A stretch of 49,781 nt of DNA, from NCBI RefSeq assembly GCF_001590795.1, contig NZ_JXDL01000001.1, forward strand, positions 1,293,572 to 1,343,352, read 5' to 3'. Both the position numbers and the translations under genes were made by a program. Positions within the stretch are counted from its first letter, which is position 1. Every line of letters starts with the position of its first letter. Shown here in pieces: positions 15,402 to 23,750 of the stretch. The notes under the pieces are model-generated. The model searched no databases. It was not told the DNA's origin and worked only from the letters and a program-made list of their open reading frames with translations. This stretch comes from Bradyrhizobium sp. AT1. Its GTDB lineage: Bacteria; Pseudomonadota; Alphaproteobacteria; Rhizobiales; Xanthobacteraceae.

Positions 15402-16148
15402 ATGCGCGCTCCTGATTGGCTGACGGCCCGGCCGGTCGCCCATCGCGGCCTGCACGACATCTCCCGCGGCATCGTCGAGAATATGCCGGGCGCGGTGCAA
15501 GCTGCGATCGCGGGCAATTTCTCGATCGAGGTCGATATCCAGCTCTCCGCCGACGGCGAGGCCATGGTGCATCACGACCATGCGCTCGGCCGCCTCACCG
15601 AGGCCACCGGCGAGGTCGTGTCGAAGACCGCCGCGGAGCTGAAGGCCGTCAAGTTCAGGGATACGGACGAGCGCATGATGTCGCTGTCCGACCTCTGCGC
15701 CCTTGTCGCCGGCCGCGTGCCGCTGGTGATCGAGGTGAAGAGCCATTTTGGCGGCGACCGCAAGCTGGTGAAGCGGATGGCCGAGGTGCTGGCGTCCTAT
15801 CAGGGACGGGCCGTCGGCATGTCCTTCGATCCCGACCAGGTGCTGGCGCTGCGTGAGCTATTGCCGGGCCGCCCGCGCGGCATCGTTGCCCAGCGGACCT
15901 ATGAGGACGATTACTGGGCCAAGCTCACGCCGCCGCAGCGCGACAGCATGCTGTACCTGCGCCACGGCTTTCAGACCCAACCCCATTTCGTCGCCTTTCG
16001 GGTCGACGACCTCCCGGCCCCCGCCCCCTGGATCGCCCGCAACGTCTTTGGATGCGCCCTGCTCGGCTGGACCGTGCGGACGGCGGGGCAGCGGACCCGG
16101 GTCGGGCAATATGCGGATCAGATGATTTTTGAGGGGTTTGTGCCGTAG
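15402..16148 (+). CDS. Glycerophosphodiester phosphodiesterase family protein
   Basis: The product has 248 residues. AHRGLHD near the N-terminus, SIEVDIQLSADGEAMVHHD (with Glu and Asp metal ligands and catalytic His), and a later LVIEVKSHF are the GDPD signature of a TIM-barrel phosphodiesterase. FDPDQVLALRELLPGRPRGI and the C-terminal segment complete the domain. No signal peptide is present, so it acts in the cytoplasm, like UgpQ. The expected reaction releases glycerol 3-phosphate from glycerophosphodiesters during phospholipid turnover. It is the second gene of a pair with RidA. Confidence 0.9.
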   Translation: MRAPDWLTARPVAHRGLHDISRGIVENMPGAVQAAIAGNFSIEVDIQLSADGEAMVHHDHALGRLTEATGEVVSKTAAELKAVKFRDTDERMMSLSDLCALVAGRVPLVIEVKSHFGGDRKLVKRMAEVLASYQGRAVGMSFDPDQVLALRELLPGRPRGIVAQRTYEDDYWAKLTPPQRDSMLYLRHGFQTQPHFVAFRVDDLPAPAPWIARNVFGCALLGWTVRTAGQRTRVGQYADQMIFEGFVP

Positions 16149-16157
16149 GCCTCGCTC

Positions 16158-16284
16158 GTGCCCCGGACAAGCGGCAACGCGTCAGCGTTGCAGCGCAGAG
16201 CCGGGACCCAGGGCGGTGCTCGCGCGGAGAGTTGGGCCCCGGCTCAGCAGCGCACCACTGCGTGCTGCGCTGCATCCGGGGCAA
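16158..16284. repeat. Intergenic repeat, family A (two hairpins)
   Basis: GTGCCCCGGACAAG at the left and CATCCGGGGCAAG at the right form inverted ends. Inside are GCAACGCG-TCA-GCGTTGC and GCAGCGCA...TGCGCTGC-type palindromes, and a GCCGGGACCC/GGGCCCCGGC pair. The composition matches the repeat at 792-842. Confidence 0.65.
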
Positions 16285-16343
16285 GGGAGCGTCTCTTCCC
16301 ACCCCCTTGAAGTCGCTGCTGCAATGCACGATCTTGGGGGTCG

Positions 16344-17585
16344 ATGGCATCATCCGACATCACCCTCGAGGCCGTACCTTCGATCGACAACGTGTCACCG
16401 GAGGATTGGGACGCCTGCGCCAATCCCGCCGGGCGGTGCCATGGGGCTGGCAACGGAACCTCATCCGTCCTTCCAGGCGATTCCCCTAGCCTCTCAAAGC
16501 CTGCCTATAACCCTTTCGTCTCGCACGCGTTTCTGTCTGCGGCGGAGAAATCGGGTTCGGCGACGATCCGCACCGGCTGGGGCCCGCGGCATCTCGTGGC
16601 CAAAATCGATGGCCGCGTCGTCGGAATTGTGCCCTGCTATCTGAAATCGCATTCCCAAGGCGAGTACGTCTTCGACCGCGGCTGGGCCGACGCCTATGAA
16701 CGCGCCGGCGGACGCTATTATCCGAAGCTCCAGGTCTCGGTTCCCTTCACCCCGGCGACCGGACCGCGGCTCTTGGTCCGCGACAGCGTCGACCGCGAGC
16801 GCATCATGGACGCTCTGGCGAGTGGCCTCATCGCGCTATGCGGCGTCAGCAAGGCCTCCTCCGTCCACGTCACCTTCGCGCGCGAGACCGAGTGGAAGCT
16901 GCTCGCCGAGCACGGCTTCCTGCAGCGCACCGACCAGCAGTTCCACTGGCACAATGAGGGCTTTGCTGGTTTCGACGACTTCCTGTCGACGCTGAACTCG
17001 CGCCACCGCAAATCGATCAAGCGCGAGCGTCGCGATGCGCTCTCCGCCGGAATCTCCATCCACTGGCTCACCGGCAAGGACATCACCGAGGACGCCTGGG
17101 ATGCATTCTTCATGTTCTACATGGAGACCGGCTCGCGCAAATGGGGCCGGCCTTATCTGACGCGGGAATTCTTCTCGTTGATCGGCGAGACCATGGCAGA
17201 GGACGTGCTGCTGGTGATGGCCCGCCGCAACGACCGTTGGATCGCAGGCGCGATCAACTTCATCGGCTCGGACACGCTGTTCGGCCGCAACTGGGGCGCG
17301 GTCGAGCATCATCCGTTCCTGCATTTCGAGGTCTGCTATTATCAGGCGATCGATTTCGCGATCAAACGCGGCCTCACGCATGTCGAGGCCGGCGCGCAGG
17401 GCGAGCACAAGATCGCGCGCGGTTACCTGCCGCGCACCACCCATTCCGCCCACTTCATCGCCGATCCCGGCCTGCGCCGCGCCATCGACGATTATCTCAA
17501 GCGCGAGCGCGCCTATGTCGCCGAGGCTGGGCGGGAGCTCGCCGAGCTCGGCCCGTTCCGCAAAGGCATCGACGAGGCGCCTTGA
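16344..17585 (+). CDS. FemAB-like / peptidogalycan-recognition GNAT family protein (PF04339 type)
   Basis: The product has 413 residues. NPFVSHAFLSAAEKSG, HLVAKIDGRVVGIVPCYLKS, EYVFDRGWADAYERAGGRYY, NSRHRKSIKRERRDALSAGI and a C-terminal VEAGAQGEHKIARGYLPRTT are characteristic of this family. It has the GNAT-like double fold of Fem aminoacyltransferases. The exact substrate is not known; cell-wall precursor modification is a guess from the family name. Residues of about 27-53 form a Gly/Ser-rich insert (GRCHGAGNGTSS...) between the N-terminal strand and NPFVSHAF, which seems longer than usual. It is followed after 64 bases by a HIT protein and may be co-transcribed with it. Confidence 0.85.
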   Translation: MASSDITLEAVPSIDNVSPEDWDACANPAGRCHGAGNGTSSVLPGDSPSLSKPAYNPFVSHAFLSAAEKSGSATIRTGWGPRHLVAKIDGRVVGIVPCYLKSHSQGEYVFDRGWADAYERAGGRYYPKLQVSVPFTPATGPRLLVRDSVDRERIMDALASGLIALCGVSKASSVHVTFARETEWKLLAEHGFLQRTDQQFHWHNEGFAGFDDFLSTLNSRHRKSIKRERRDALSAGISIHWLTGKDITEDAWDAFFMFYMETGSRKWGRPYLTREFFSLIGETMAEDVLLVMARRNDRWIAGAINFIGSDTLFGRNWGAVEHHPFLHFEVCYYQAIDFAIKRGLTHVEAGAQGEHKIARGYLPRTTHSAHFIADPGLRRAIDDYLKRERAYVAEAGRELAELGPFRKGIDEAP

Positions 17586-17649
17586 CGCCTTGCCGTGGCT
17601 GGTGACAGTAAGCGCAAAATTCTGAGCGCAAAATTTTTGGGGAGCCGTC

Positions 17650-18078
17650 ATGATCGCCTACGACACCAACAACATCTTCGCAAAGATCCTGCGCGGTGAG
17701 CTGCCCTGCTCCAAGGTCTACGAGGACGAGCACGTCTTCGCGTTCCTCGACATCATGCCGCGCGTCCCCGGTCACACGCTGGTGATCCCGAAGGCTCCTG
17801 CCCGCAACATCCTCGACATCAAGCCCGACGACTACGCCCATGTCGCCCGCGGCGCGCACAAGATCGCCGCCGCCGCCATGAAGGCGTTCAAGGCCGATGG
17901 CATCACCGTGCAGCAATTCAACGAGCCCGCCGGCGGACAGGTGGTGTTTCACCTCCACATGCACGTCATGCCGCGCCACGACGGCGTCGCCATGCTGCCG
18001 CCGGCGAGCCGCAAGGAAGACGCCAAGGTGCTGGAAGAGCACGCGGCGAAGCTGATCGCGGCGTTGAAGGCGGGGTAG
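17650..18078 (+). CDS. HIT family nucleotide hydrolase/transferase
   Basis: The product has 142 residues, the usual HIT length. It begins IFAKILRGELPCSKVYEDEH and continues FLDIMPRVPGHTLVIPK. The histidine triad reads HLHMHVMPR (H-x-H-x-H). The branch is Hint-like and may hydrolyse adenosine 5'-phosphoramidate-type or dinucleoside polyphosphate substrates. GGGGAG lies 5 bases before the ATG. Two palindromic repeats lie directly after the stop codon. Confidence 0.95.
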   Translation: MIAYDTNNIFAKILRGELPCSKVYEDEHVFAFLDIMPRVPGHTLVIPKAPARNILDIKPDDYAHVARGAHKIAAAAMKAFKADGITVQQFNEPAGGQVVFHLHMHVMPRHDGVAMLPPASRKEDAKVLEEHAAKLIAALKAG

Positions 18079-18081
18079 CCC

Positions 18082-18153
18082 CGTAGCCCGGATGGAGCGC
18101 AGCGCAATCCGGGGGACTGTTCCCGCATTCCGCTTCGCTCCATGCAGGCTACG
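18082..18153. repeat. Intergenic palindrome, family D
   Basis: CGTAGCCCGGATGGAGCG at the left and CGCTCCATGCAGGCTACG at the right are inverted ends, with GCAATCCGGG and CCCGCATTCCG between. The GTAGCCCGGATGGAGCG form is a common REP-like unit in this group of bacteria. Confidence 0.8.
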
Positions 18154-18162
18154 ATCTCTCCT

Positions 18163-18249
18163 CGTCATTGCGAGCGAAGCGAAGCAATCCAGACCGTCGC
18201 CGCGGAGACAGTCTGGATTGCTTCGTCGCAAAAGCTCCTCGCAATGACC
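18163..18249. repeat. Intergenic palindromic element, family C
   Basis: CGTCATTGCGAG and CTCGCAATGACCG form inverted ends. Inside, GAAGCAATCCAGAC and GTCTGGATTGCTTC are perfect 14-base inverted arms around GTCGCCGCGGAGACA-type sequence. It is a second copy of the element at 13699-13816 and lies 9 bases after family D. Confidence 0.85.
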
Positions 18250-18268
18250 GGGTGAGAGCGCTGCGCCC

Positions 18269-18760
18269 TCACTCCGTCTCGAAATCACCCTTCTGCGGCG
18301 CCGCCAGCGGCGTGAATTCGCAGCGATCCGGCTTGAGGTCGATCAGCGGCGTGTTGTCGATGCAGTCGAGACCGCGCACCAGGATCGTGTTGCCCTCGAT
18401 GCCGACCAGCTTCACGATCGACGTGCCGATCGGATTGGGCCGCACCGGCGAGCGCAACGAAAAGGTGCCGCGGGTCTTCTCGTTGTTCTTCGGGCTCTGC
18501 AGGATGATGTCGCGGCGCGACTGGTCGAGCCAGTACAGCACTTCGAGATTGCTGTAGAAATCGACGCCCTTGATCGCCGGTACGAACGGCTCGAAGATCT
18601 CGAGCCGGCAGATCGGGCCGTCCTGGCGCCCCTGTCGCGGCGTCTCCAGCCGCGACGTCCAGGGCGTGCGGATACGGCCGATGAAGACGAGACCGGCATC
18701 TTGCGTCGATGGCAGCTCGATGGCGACCTCGCCCTCGCGGAGCTCCTGTTCGCGAACCAT
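18269..18760 (-). CDS. trmO: tRNA N6-methyl-threonylcarbamoyladenosine methyltransferase (TsaA/TrmO family)
   Basis: The product has 163 residues from the ATG at 18760. VFIGRIRTPW, DGPICRLEIFEPFVPAIKGV, LEVLYWLDQSRRDIIL, TRGTFSLRSPVRPNPIGTS and GLDCIDNTPLIDLKP are the UPF0066/TsaA signature. TrmO methylates N6 of t6A37 in threonine tRNAs with S-adenosylmethionine. This short version lacks the extra C-terminal domain of E. coli TrmO, as is common in Alphaproteobacteria. Some short homologues may act on other substrates, so the function is less sure than the family. It lies 32 bases after azlD and may belong to that transcript. Confidence 0.85.
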   Translation of the reverse strand: MVREQELREGEVAIELPSTQDAGLVFIGRIRTPWTSRLETPRQGRQDGPICRLEIFEPFVPAIKGVDFYSNLEVLYWLDQSRRDIILQSPKNNEKTRGTFSLRSPVRPNPIGTSIVKLVGIEGNTILVRGLDCIDNTPLIDLKPDRCEFTPLAAPQKGDFETE

Positions 18761-18792
18761 ATTTCCTGTTCCCCGGCTGTTCGCCGGCGGTT

Positions 18793-19143
18793 TTAACCCA
18801 ACCACCACTTCCCGGCCAGCATGAAGACTTCGCCGGTCACGACGCCTGCGAAGATCGAGCGGCGGGTCAACAGGAACACGACGAGGCCGGCGGCCACCGC
18901 GCCGTAGCGCAGGCCATCGGGCACGCTGGCGAGCGCGCCCGGCGGCTGGACCACGATCTGGGCGATCACACCGGCGAGGATCGCGGTGGCAACCGCCCGC
19001 ACCCAGACCAGCAATTCGGAGCCCTCGTCGATGCCGCCGCCGAACCACAGGCCCAGCATGCGCCAGATCTGATTGGGAACGACGCCGGCGACGAACAGCA
19101 CGACGAGCGCCTGCCAGTCGCCGATAAGCTGCGCGTAGCTCAT
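18793..19143 (-). CDS. azlD: AzlD family branched-chain amino acid exporter subunit
   Basis: The product has 116 residues and three to four hydrophobic helices, including ALVVLFVAGVVPNQIWRMLG and a GLVVFLLTRRSIFAGVVTGE near the end, as in AzlD proteins. AzlD is the small partner of AzlC in inner-membrane export of leucine, valine and related compounds. The ATG at 19143 overlaps the azlC stop by four bases (ATGA), so synthesis of the two subunits is coupled. Confidence 0.9.
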   Translation of the reverse strand: MSYAQLIGDWQALVVLFVAGVVPNQIWRMLGLWFGGGIDEGSELLVWVRAVATAILAGVIAQIVVQPPGALASVPDGLRYGAVAAGLVVFLLTRRSIFAGVVTGEVFMLAGKWWLG

Positions 19144-19880
19144 GCGCGCACCTCCCGCCACCAATGCACGCCATAGGCAATCGTGCCGGCTATGAGCCCG
19201 CTGACGAGGATGTCGAGGCCGGAGTTCATCTTCGCGGCCAACGGATAGAGCAGGACGCCGAGCGCCAGCGCGACGACGTCGGCGACCTCGCGGCTGTTGC
19301 GCGCGGTCGAGAACAGGAACGACAGCGGCGTCAGCATCAGGATCGCGGCACCGAGCGTCTGCGTCAAATTGGCGGCGAGGAAATAGCCCACCGTGTTGGC
19401 GGTGAGACACACCGAGACCAAGCCGAAGCCAAGCCCGTTGACGAAGGCGATGCGCCGCTCGCGCGGCACCAGCGGCAGGAAGCGATGGCATTCGACCCAA
19501 AGCGTCACGGCCGTGAGATGCGCCGCGAAGAACAGCTCACGTCGCTTGGTGGTCGGCGTGCGCATCAAGGGCAGCACCGAGACCACCATCGGAAACAGCC
19601 GGATGGCGCTCACGGTGACCGCGATCGCCGACTGAATGATGGTGGCGCCCGAGCCGAGCGTGGTGATCAGGATGATCTGCGCTGGACCTGCCCAGACGAA
19701 CAGCGTCGAGCAGAGCGCCCACAGCAGGCTGAAATGGGTGTCGTGGGCGAGCGCGCCGATACCGAGATAGGTCGCGAACAGGACGAGCGTGAGGATCGTC
19801 TGCGTGATCGAGCGCAGCCCCCAGCCGAAGGCAAGCCAGGGACTATTCCATTGCGGTGAGTCGAGCGGAGGAAGCGCCAC
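19140..19880 (-). CDS. azlC: AzlC family branched-chain amino acid exporter subunit
   Basis: The product has 246 residues with about seven transmembrane helices. The segments TLFVWAGPAQIILITTLGSG, IAVTVSAIRLFPMVVSVLPL and a hydrophobic C-terminal half are typical of AzlC. It forms a two-component exporter with the overlapping azlD gene. No Lrp/AsnC-type regulator gene is adjacent. Its start lies about 110 bases from the end of the lytic transglycosylase gene on the same strand. Confidence 0.92.
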   Translation of the reverse strand: MALPPLDSPQWNSPWLAFGWGLRSITQTILTLVLFATYLGIGALAHDTHFSLLWALCSTLFVWAGPAQIILITTLGSGATIIQSAIAVTVSAIRLFPMVVSVLPLMRTPTTKRRELFFAAHLTAVTLWVECHRFLPLVPRERRIAFVNGLGFGLVSVCLTANTVGYFLAANLTQTLGAAILMLTPLSFLFSTARNSREVADVVALALGVLLYPLAAKMNSGLDILVSGLIAGTIAYGVHWWREVRA

Positions 19881-19990
19881 GGGTGCTTTGGCTGGTGAGG
19901 AATCGTGCGCGCATAACGGGCGATGCAGCGGCTCGCGTCAAGGAAGCCGGCGTCGGGGCTGGCATGCATGACACACCCACCGCCGTCAGC

Positions 19991-20950
19991 CTACCCCGCG
20001 ACACCCTTGTTCTTCAGCACGAAACACGCTCCGCCCGCCTTGCGGATGCGGTTGCACAGATCATCCGCCTCGCTGCGCGTATCCGCGCCGATCCGCACCT
20101 GGTAGAACGCGCGCGTGCCGCGGCTGCGCATTACCGACGACAGCAGGCTCGGATCGCGCTCGCCGATCACCGTGCTGAGCCGCGTGACGGCGCGGGAGTA
20201 CATCGCCAGCGCCCGGTTGCGATCGAAGCCGGCGGCGAGCTGGACGCCCCAGGCCTTTGCGGCCGCCAGCTCCACATGCTGCTCGAGCTCGGCGACGAAG
20301 GCATTCGGCGCACGCTTGAGGAGCGCCATCAGATCCCGGCAACTGGTCGGCGGCGAGCTCGGCGGGCCCTTGCCTGTCGCTCCCGCCTTGGCCCAGGCAT
20401 CGACGCTGGTGCCGGTGATGGCGTACACATAGTTGCGGGTCTGCTCGGGCATCGCGCCGGTACCGGCGAGCCATTCCTGCACGCGCCGCGGACCGGCATT
20501 GTAGGCGGCCGCGGCAAGACCGAGATTGCCGAACTGGCTGCGCAGCTCGCTCAAGAACTCGGCCGACTTCGGCAGCGCCTGCACCGGATTGAACGGATTG
20601 AGCAGCCCGCGCTCGCTTGCCGTGCCCGGCATGAACTGTGCAATGCCCTGCGCGTGCTCGCCGCTGCGCGTCGTGGGCCCGACCGCGTCGGCCTGGAAGC
20701 GGCTCTCCTGCCAGATCACCCGGGCGAAGAATTCCAGCGGCAGGTTGGCATCGCGCGCCGCCGCCTCCACGATCAGGCAGATCGACTCCCGCGTGTCGCT
20801 CTCGCGCGCGTCAGCCGGCTTCTCTGCCGGCTTCGCGGGCTCCTCGACGCCGGGACCGGCTTCCTCGGTCTTCGCGGGCGGGCTCTCCAAAGCCGCGGCC
20901 TGTGACGCCGCGACGAGCAGCAGAGTGAGCATGCTAGACGCAATCTGCAT
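19991..20950 (-). CDS. Lytic transglycosylase (SLT) with C-terminal SPOR-like region
   Basis: The product has 319 residues from the ATG at 20950. That start was chosen because it opens a compact signal peptide (MQIASSMLTLLLVAASQAAA). An in-frame ATG at 21013 would add 21 basic residues and cannot be excluded. A Pro/Ala/Glu linker is followed by the SLT domain: VIWQESRFQADAVGP (catalytic Glu), GIAQFMPGTASERGL and AAAYNAGPRRVQEWLAG. The last 60 residues, with FYQVRIGADTRSEADDLCNR, look like a SPOR peptidoglycan-binding fold. It should cleave glycan strands in the periplasm and be drawn to denuded septal peptidoglycan. It diverges from the TRAP binding-protein gene. Confidence 0.9.
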   Translation of the reverse strand: MQIASSMLTLLLVAASQAAALESPPAKTEEAGPGVEEPAKPAEKPADARESDTRESICLIVEAAARDANLPLEFFARVIWQESRFQADAVGPTTRSGEHAQGIAQFMPGTASERGLLNPFNPVQALPKSAEFLSELRSQFGNLGLAAAAYNAGPRRVQEWLAGTGAMPEQTRNYVYAITGTSVDAWAKAGATGKGPPSSPPTSCRDLMALLKRAPNAFVAELEQHVELAAAKAWGVQLAAGFDRNRALAMYSRAVTRLSTVIGERDPSLLSSVMRSRGTRAFYQVRIGADTRSEADDLCNRIRKAGGACFVLKNKGVAG

Positions 20951-21076
20951 CCATTGCGGGCAGGCATGACGATGGCGTCCGCCGGCGCGGCGTGCAACAA
21001 GATGATCTGCCATGCTGTGGCATCGTGCCATGGTTCGACGAGTTGCCAATTGATGCTGCCTGACCTGCCTCTCCCA

Positions 21077-22090
21077 ATGCGTTACCCCGCCAAACGGATC
21101 CGCTCCATTGTCGCCCTTGCCGTCTGGATCGCGATCGTTCTCAGCGTCGCACCTGTCGTCGCGCAAGAGACCTCCAAAGGCACCTGGCAAATGACCACGG
21201 AATACCCTGAGAATAACATCTCCGGGATCGGGCTCACCAGTTTTGCCAGCCGCGTAGCGGAACGCACCCACGGCTTCGTGACCGTGGCCAACGCCTTCGA
21301 CAACAAGCTCAAGATCAATTCGGGCGAGATGCCGCGCGCTGCGCTCGATGGCCGGATCGCCGGGGGCGATGCATTCGCAGGCGCGCTCTCCGGCATCGAC
21401 CCGGTGCTCGGATTGTCCACCCTGCCCTTCCTGGTGCAGTCGGTCGAGCTCGCCCGCGCCACCAATCTGCGGGCGCGCCCGCTCTACGAGAAGGCGCTGG
21501 CGGCACGCGGCCTTAAGCTGCTGTATGTGACGATCTGGCCTGCCACGGGGCTGTGGTCGGAGCGTGCGCTCCAGGGAGCCGACGACCTGCCGACGCTGAA
21601 TTTACGAGCCTATGACGCCAATTCCAGCGAGGTCATGCGGGCGGCCGGCGCCAATGCGCAGTTCCTGCCGATGGACGCGGCGCTCGCCGGGTTGAAGGAG
21701 CATCGTCTGAATGCGTTCCTCACCTCCGGTGACGGCGGCGCGGGACGCAAGCTCTGGGACTTCCTGCCGCACTTCACCGCCATCAACTACGCGATGCCGG
21801 TCTCCATCGCGTTCGTCCGCAGCGAGACCTTTGCGGCGCTGCCCGAGCCGATGCAGCGCGAGGTGATGGCGGCAGCCGCCGAGACCGAGCAAAGCCAGTT
21901 CGCGCTTCTGGCCCATCGCACCTCCGAGAACTATGCGCGCATGCGCGACAACGGCGTCACCATCGCCGAGCCGGCGCCGCAATCCCTCCTCGAAGCGCTC
22001 CGGAAGGCCGCAACGGCCACGGTCAGCTCTTGGGAGGCGCAGGCCGGTGCGGACGCCGCCGCGATCGCCGAATGGGCCCGCCAGCAATGA
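21077..22090 (+). CDS. TRAP transporter substrate-binding protein, DctP family
   Basis: The product has 337 residues from the ATG at 21077, with signal peptide RSIVALAVWIAIVLSVAPVV ending AQE. DctP-family marks include GGDAFAGALSGIDPVLGLST, the GLKLLYVTIWPATGLWSER segment and the conserved LNLRAYDANSSEVMRAAGAN (with the Arg that grips a carboxylate). LPMDAALAGLKEHRLNAFLT follows. Ligands are normally organic acids. No DctQ or DctM membrane subunits are in the window, so it is an orphan binding protein. A TGGCA-TCG-TGCCA dyad (21018-21030) lies in the divergent promoter region. Confidence 0.88.
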   Translation: MRYPAKRIRSIVALAVWIAIVLSVAPVVAQETSKGTWQMTTEYPENNISGIGLTSFASRVAERTHGFVTVANAFDNKLKINSGEMPRAALDGRIAGGDAFAGALSGIDPVLGLSTLPFLVQSVELARATNLRARPLYEKALAARGLKLLYVTIWPATGLWSERALQGADDLPTLNLRAYDANSSEVMRAAGANAQFLPMDAALAGLKEHRLNAFLTSGDGGAGRKLWDFLPHFTAINYAMPVSIAFVRSETFAALPEPMQREVMAAAAETEQSQFALLAHRTSENYARMRDNGVTIAEPAPQSLLEALRKAATATVSSWEAQAGADAAAIAEWARQQ

Positions 22091-22162
22091 TGCGAGCACG
22101 CCCGCCGTTGGCATGCTCCCGGCTCACTGCGTTGAAACGACAGCCGGTCTCGCCTTTCGTTG

Positions 22163-22363
22163 TTAATTCTTGACCGGAACCAGGCTTTCGCCGCTGATGG
22201 CGCGGTCAAGGGCGTCAATCAGCGCCTGAAATTCGACGAACTTGTTGCGCGCCCGCTCGGCCGTGTCGCGCTCGAAAGGCGCCGCCAGCACTTTCGCGTG
22301 CGCGTCCCTGTCCTCGATCATGCGATCACGGGCCTTCTTCAGTGTCTCAAGTCGCTCGCTCAT
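22163..22363 (-). CDS. Small protein of unknown function, last gene of the mannose operon
   Basis: The product has 66 residues, MSERLETLKKARDRMIEDRD onward. It is highly charged and predicted helical, and could form a coiled coil. A strong GGAGG site lies 4 to 5 bases before the ATG. It starts 53 bases after the GH130 stop codon on the same strand, so it is probably the last gene of that operon. I recognise no family. Confidence 0.6.
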   Translation of the reverse strand: MSERLETLKKARDRMIEDRDAHAKVLAAPFERDTAERARNKFVEFQALIDALDRAISGESLVPVKN

Positions 22364-22416
22364 GGAGCCTCCTCTGCGCAGATCTGTTCGATCCCGACCA
22401 AGTTCTCAGCCCACCA

Positions 22417-23715
22417 TCAGCGCCGCATCGCATCCAAGAGCGCCGCAATTTTGATCGTCGCGAAACTGGAGAATGTGTCGGACACGGCATATGGCAGGAT
22501 GATCTGGTCGTTGTGCCTCATCCCACCGCAGGTGTAGACGACGTTGGGGACATACCCTTCGCGCTCGGACGGCTCGGGCCGCAATAGCGGCTCGCTCGAA
22601 CGCGCCAGCACCTTCGATGGGTCACGTTTGTCGAGCAGCGCCGCTCCGATCGAGTATTTGCGGATCGGGCCGACGCCGTGGGTCAGCAGCAGCCAGCCCT
22701 CGTCGAGTTCGATCGGCGACCCACAATTGCCGATCTGGACGAACTCCCATGGAAATTGCGGTTTCAGAAGGAGCTGGCCGCTCTCCCAGGTGTAGAGGTC
22801 ATCCGAATAGATCAGATACAGGTTCTCATTGTCTTGTCGCGCGATCATCGCATAGTTGCCGCCAATCTTGCGGGGGAACAACGCCATTCCCTTGTTGTGT
22901 GCCGCAGCCCCCCGCAAAGGCGTCAGTCGAAACGACATGAAATCACTGGTCTCGATCAACTCGGACCGGATCGCCCGTCCGCTATAAGCCGTATAGGTCG
23001 CATAGTAGGTCTCTCGACCGCCGTCGTTGAATTTGACAAACCGCGCATCCTCGATGCCGTTCGATTGGGATTCGGTCACGGGAAAGATGACGCGCTCGCT
23101 GAGGTCTTGCTCGGGCCTGAACGTCAATTCCACGGAGTCTCCGTCCGGGCCGGATATGCGACGGTTGATCCGGGGAACCGAGGCAAGGCGCACCGTCGGA
23201 TCGACGGCCAGGCTTCCGTCAACCGCAATCGTTCCGGTTCGAAACGTCAGCGACGAAACGTGGCCTTCGCCGATGGCACGGAGACTCATGATGAAGCGCG
23301 AGGCCCCGTGCGGTGTCTCCGTTTGGTCGGGGTGTGGCACGATGCTGGGGTTGAACAAGGCAGACGCCTCGAACGAATACTCGCTGAGAAAATAGGCGCC
23401 GACCAGCTGGCGCTGGGTCTTTGAGAATGCGCCATGCTTCGTGAAAGCATCTTCCATCTCGTCGGCGCGGGCCTCGAAGCTCTCCAGGAGGTTACGATGC
23501 CGCCCCTGGAAATTGTCCAGGACGTCCGCCAGCTGCGCGGCGACGGCTTCCGAACTAAGCGCCAGAACCCGGTCGACGATATGGTTTGCGCGCATCTTGT
23601 CGGTCGGATTCAAATCGCGGGGTTCGGTTGCCGGCTTGAACGGTCGCACGATGACTCGCGCTGGATCGGGCCGCAGGTGGAGCGCCTGCCGGTTTAGGAA
23701 AGAAGCGTGTGGCAC
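22417..23715 (-). CDS. GH130 family glycosidase / mannoside phosphorylase-like protein
   Basis: The product has 432 residues. A helical N-terminal extension (about 1-110) contains LVGAYFLSEYSFEASALFNP. The five-bladed propeller part holds IVPHPDQ, RFIMSLRAIGEGHVSSLTFR, a GIEDARFVKF that supplies the general-acid Asp, AAAHNKGMALFP, and GSPIELDEGWLLLTHGVGP with the phosphate-site His. Those are GH130 features. Characterised GH130 enzymes reversibly phosphorolyse beta-mannosides, giving mannose 1-phosphate; some members are hydrolases. The gene begins 35 bases after the GT4 gene, in an operon that also encodes mannose-6-phosphate isomerase. A cycle that makes and breaks a mannoside is therefore likely. 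No signal peptide is visible, so it should act in the cytoplasm. Confidence 0.85.
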   Translation of the reverse strand: MPHASFLNRQALHLRPDPARVIVRPFKPATEPRDLNPTDKMRANHIVDRVLALSSEAVAAQLADVLDNFQGRHRNLLESFEARADEMEDAFTKHGAFSKTQRQLVGAYFLSEYSFEASALFNPSIVPHPDQTETPHGASRFIMSLRAIGEGHVSSLTFRTGTIAVDGSLAVDPTVRLASVPRINRRISGPDGDSVELTFRPEQDLSERVIFPVTESQSNGIEDARFVKFNDGGRETYYATYTAYSGRAIRSELIETSDFMSFRLTPLRGAAAHNKGMALFPRKIGGNYAMIARQDNENLYLIYSDDLYTWESGQLLLKPQFPWEFVQIGNCGSPIELDEGWLLLTHGVGPIRKYSIGAALLDKRDPSKVLARSSEPLLRPEPSEREGYVPNVVYTCGGMRHNDQIILPYAVSDTFSSFATIKIAALLDAMRR

Positions 23716-23750
23716 GGGTGTCCTCGGCTAGCTGAATGGGAGGGGGAAAT

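Noticed and set aside
14682..15746. N-terminal extension that would join EipB to 355 upstream codons
   Set aside because: The extension is antisense to the RidA and GDPD genes. The ATG at 14681 starts a proper signal peptide.
18761..19180. Upstream extension of the TsaA/TrmO frame
   Set aside because: It runs antisense-in-phase through azlD. The TsaA family starts close to the ATG at 18760.
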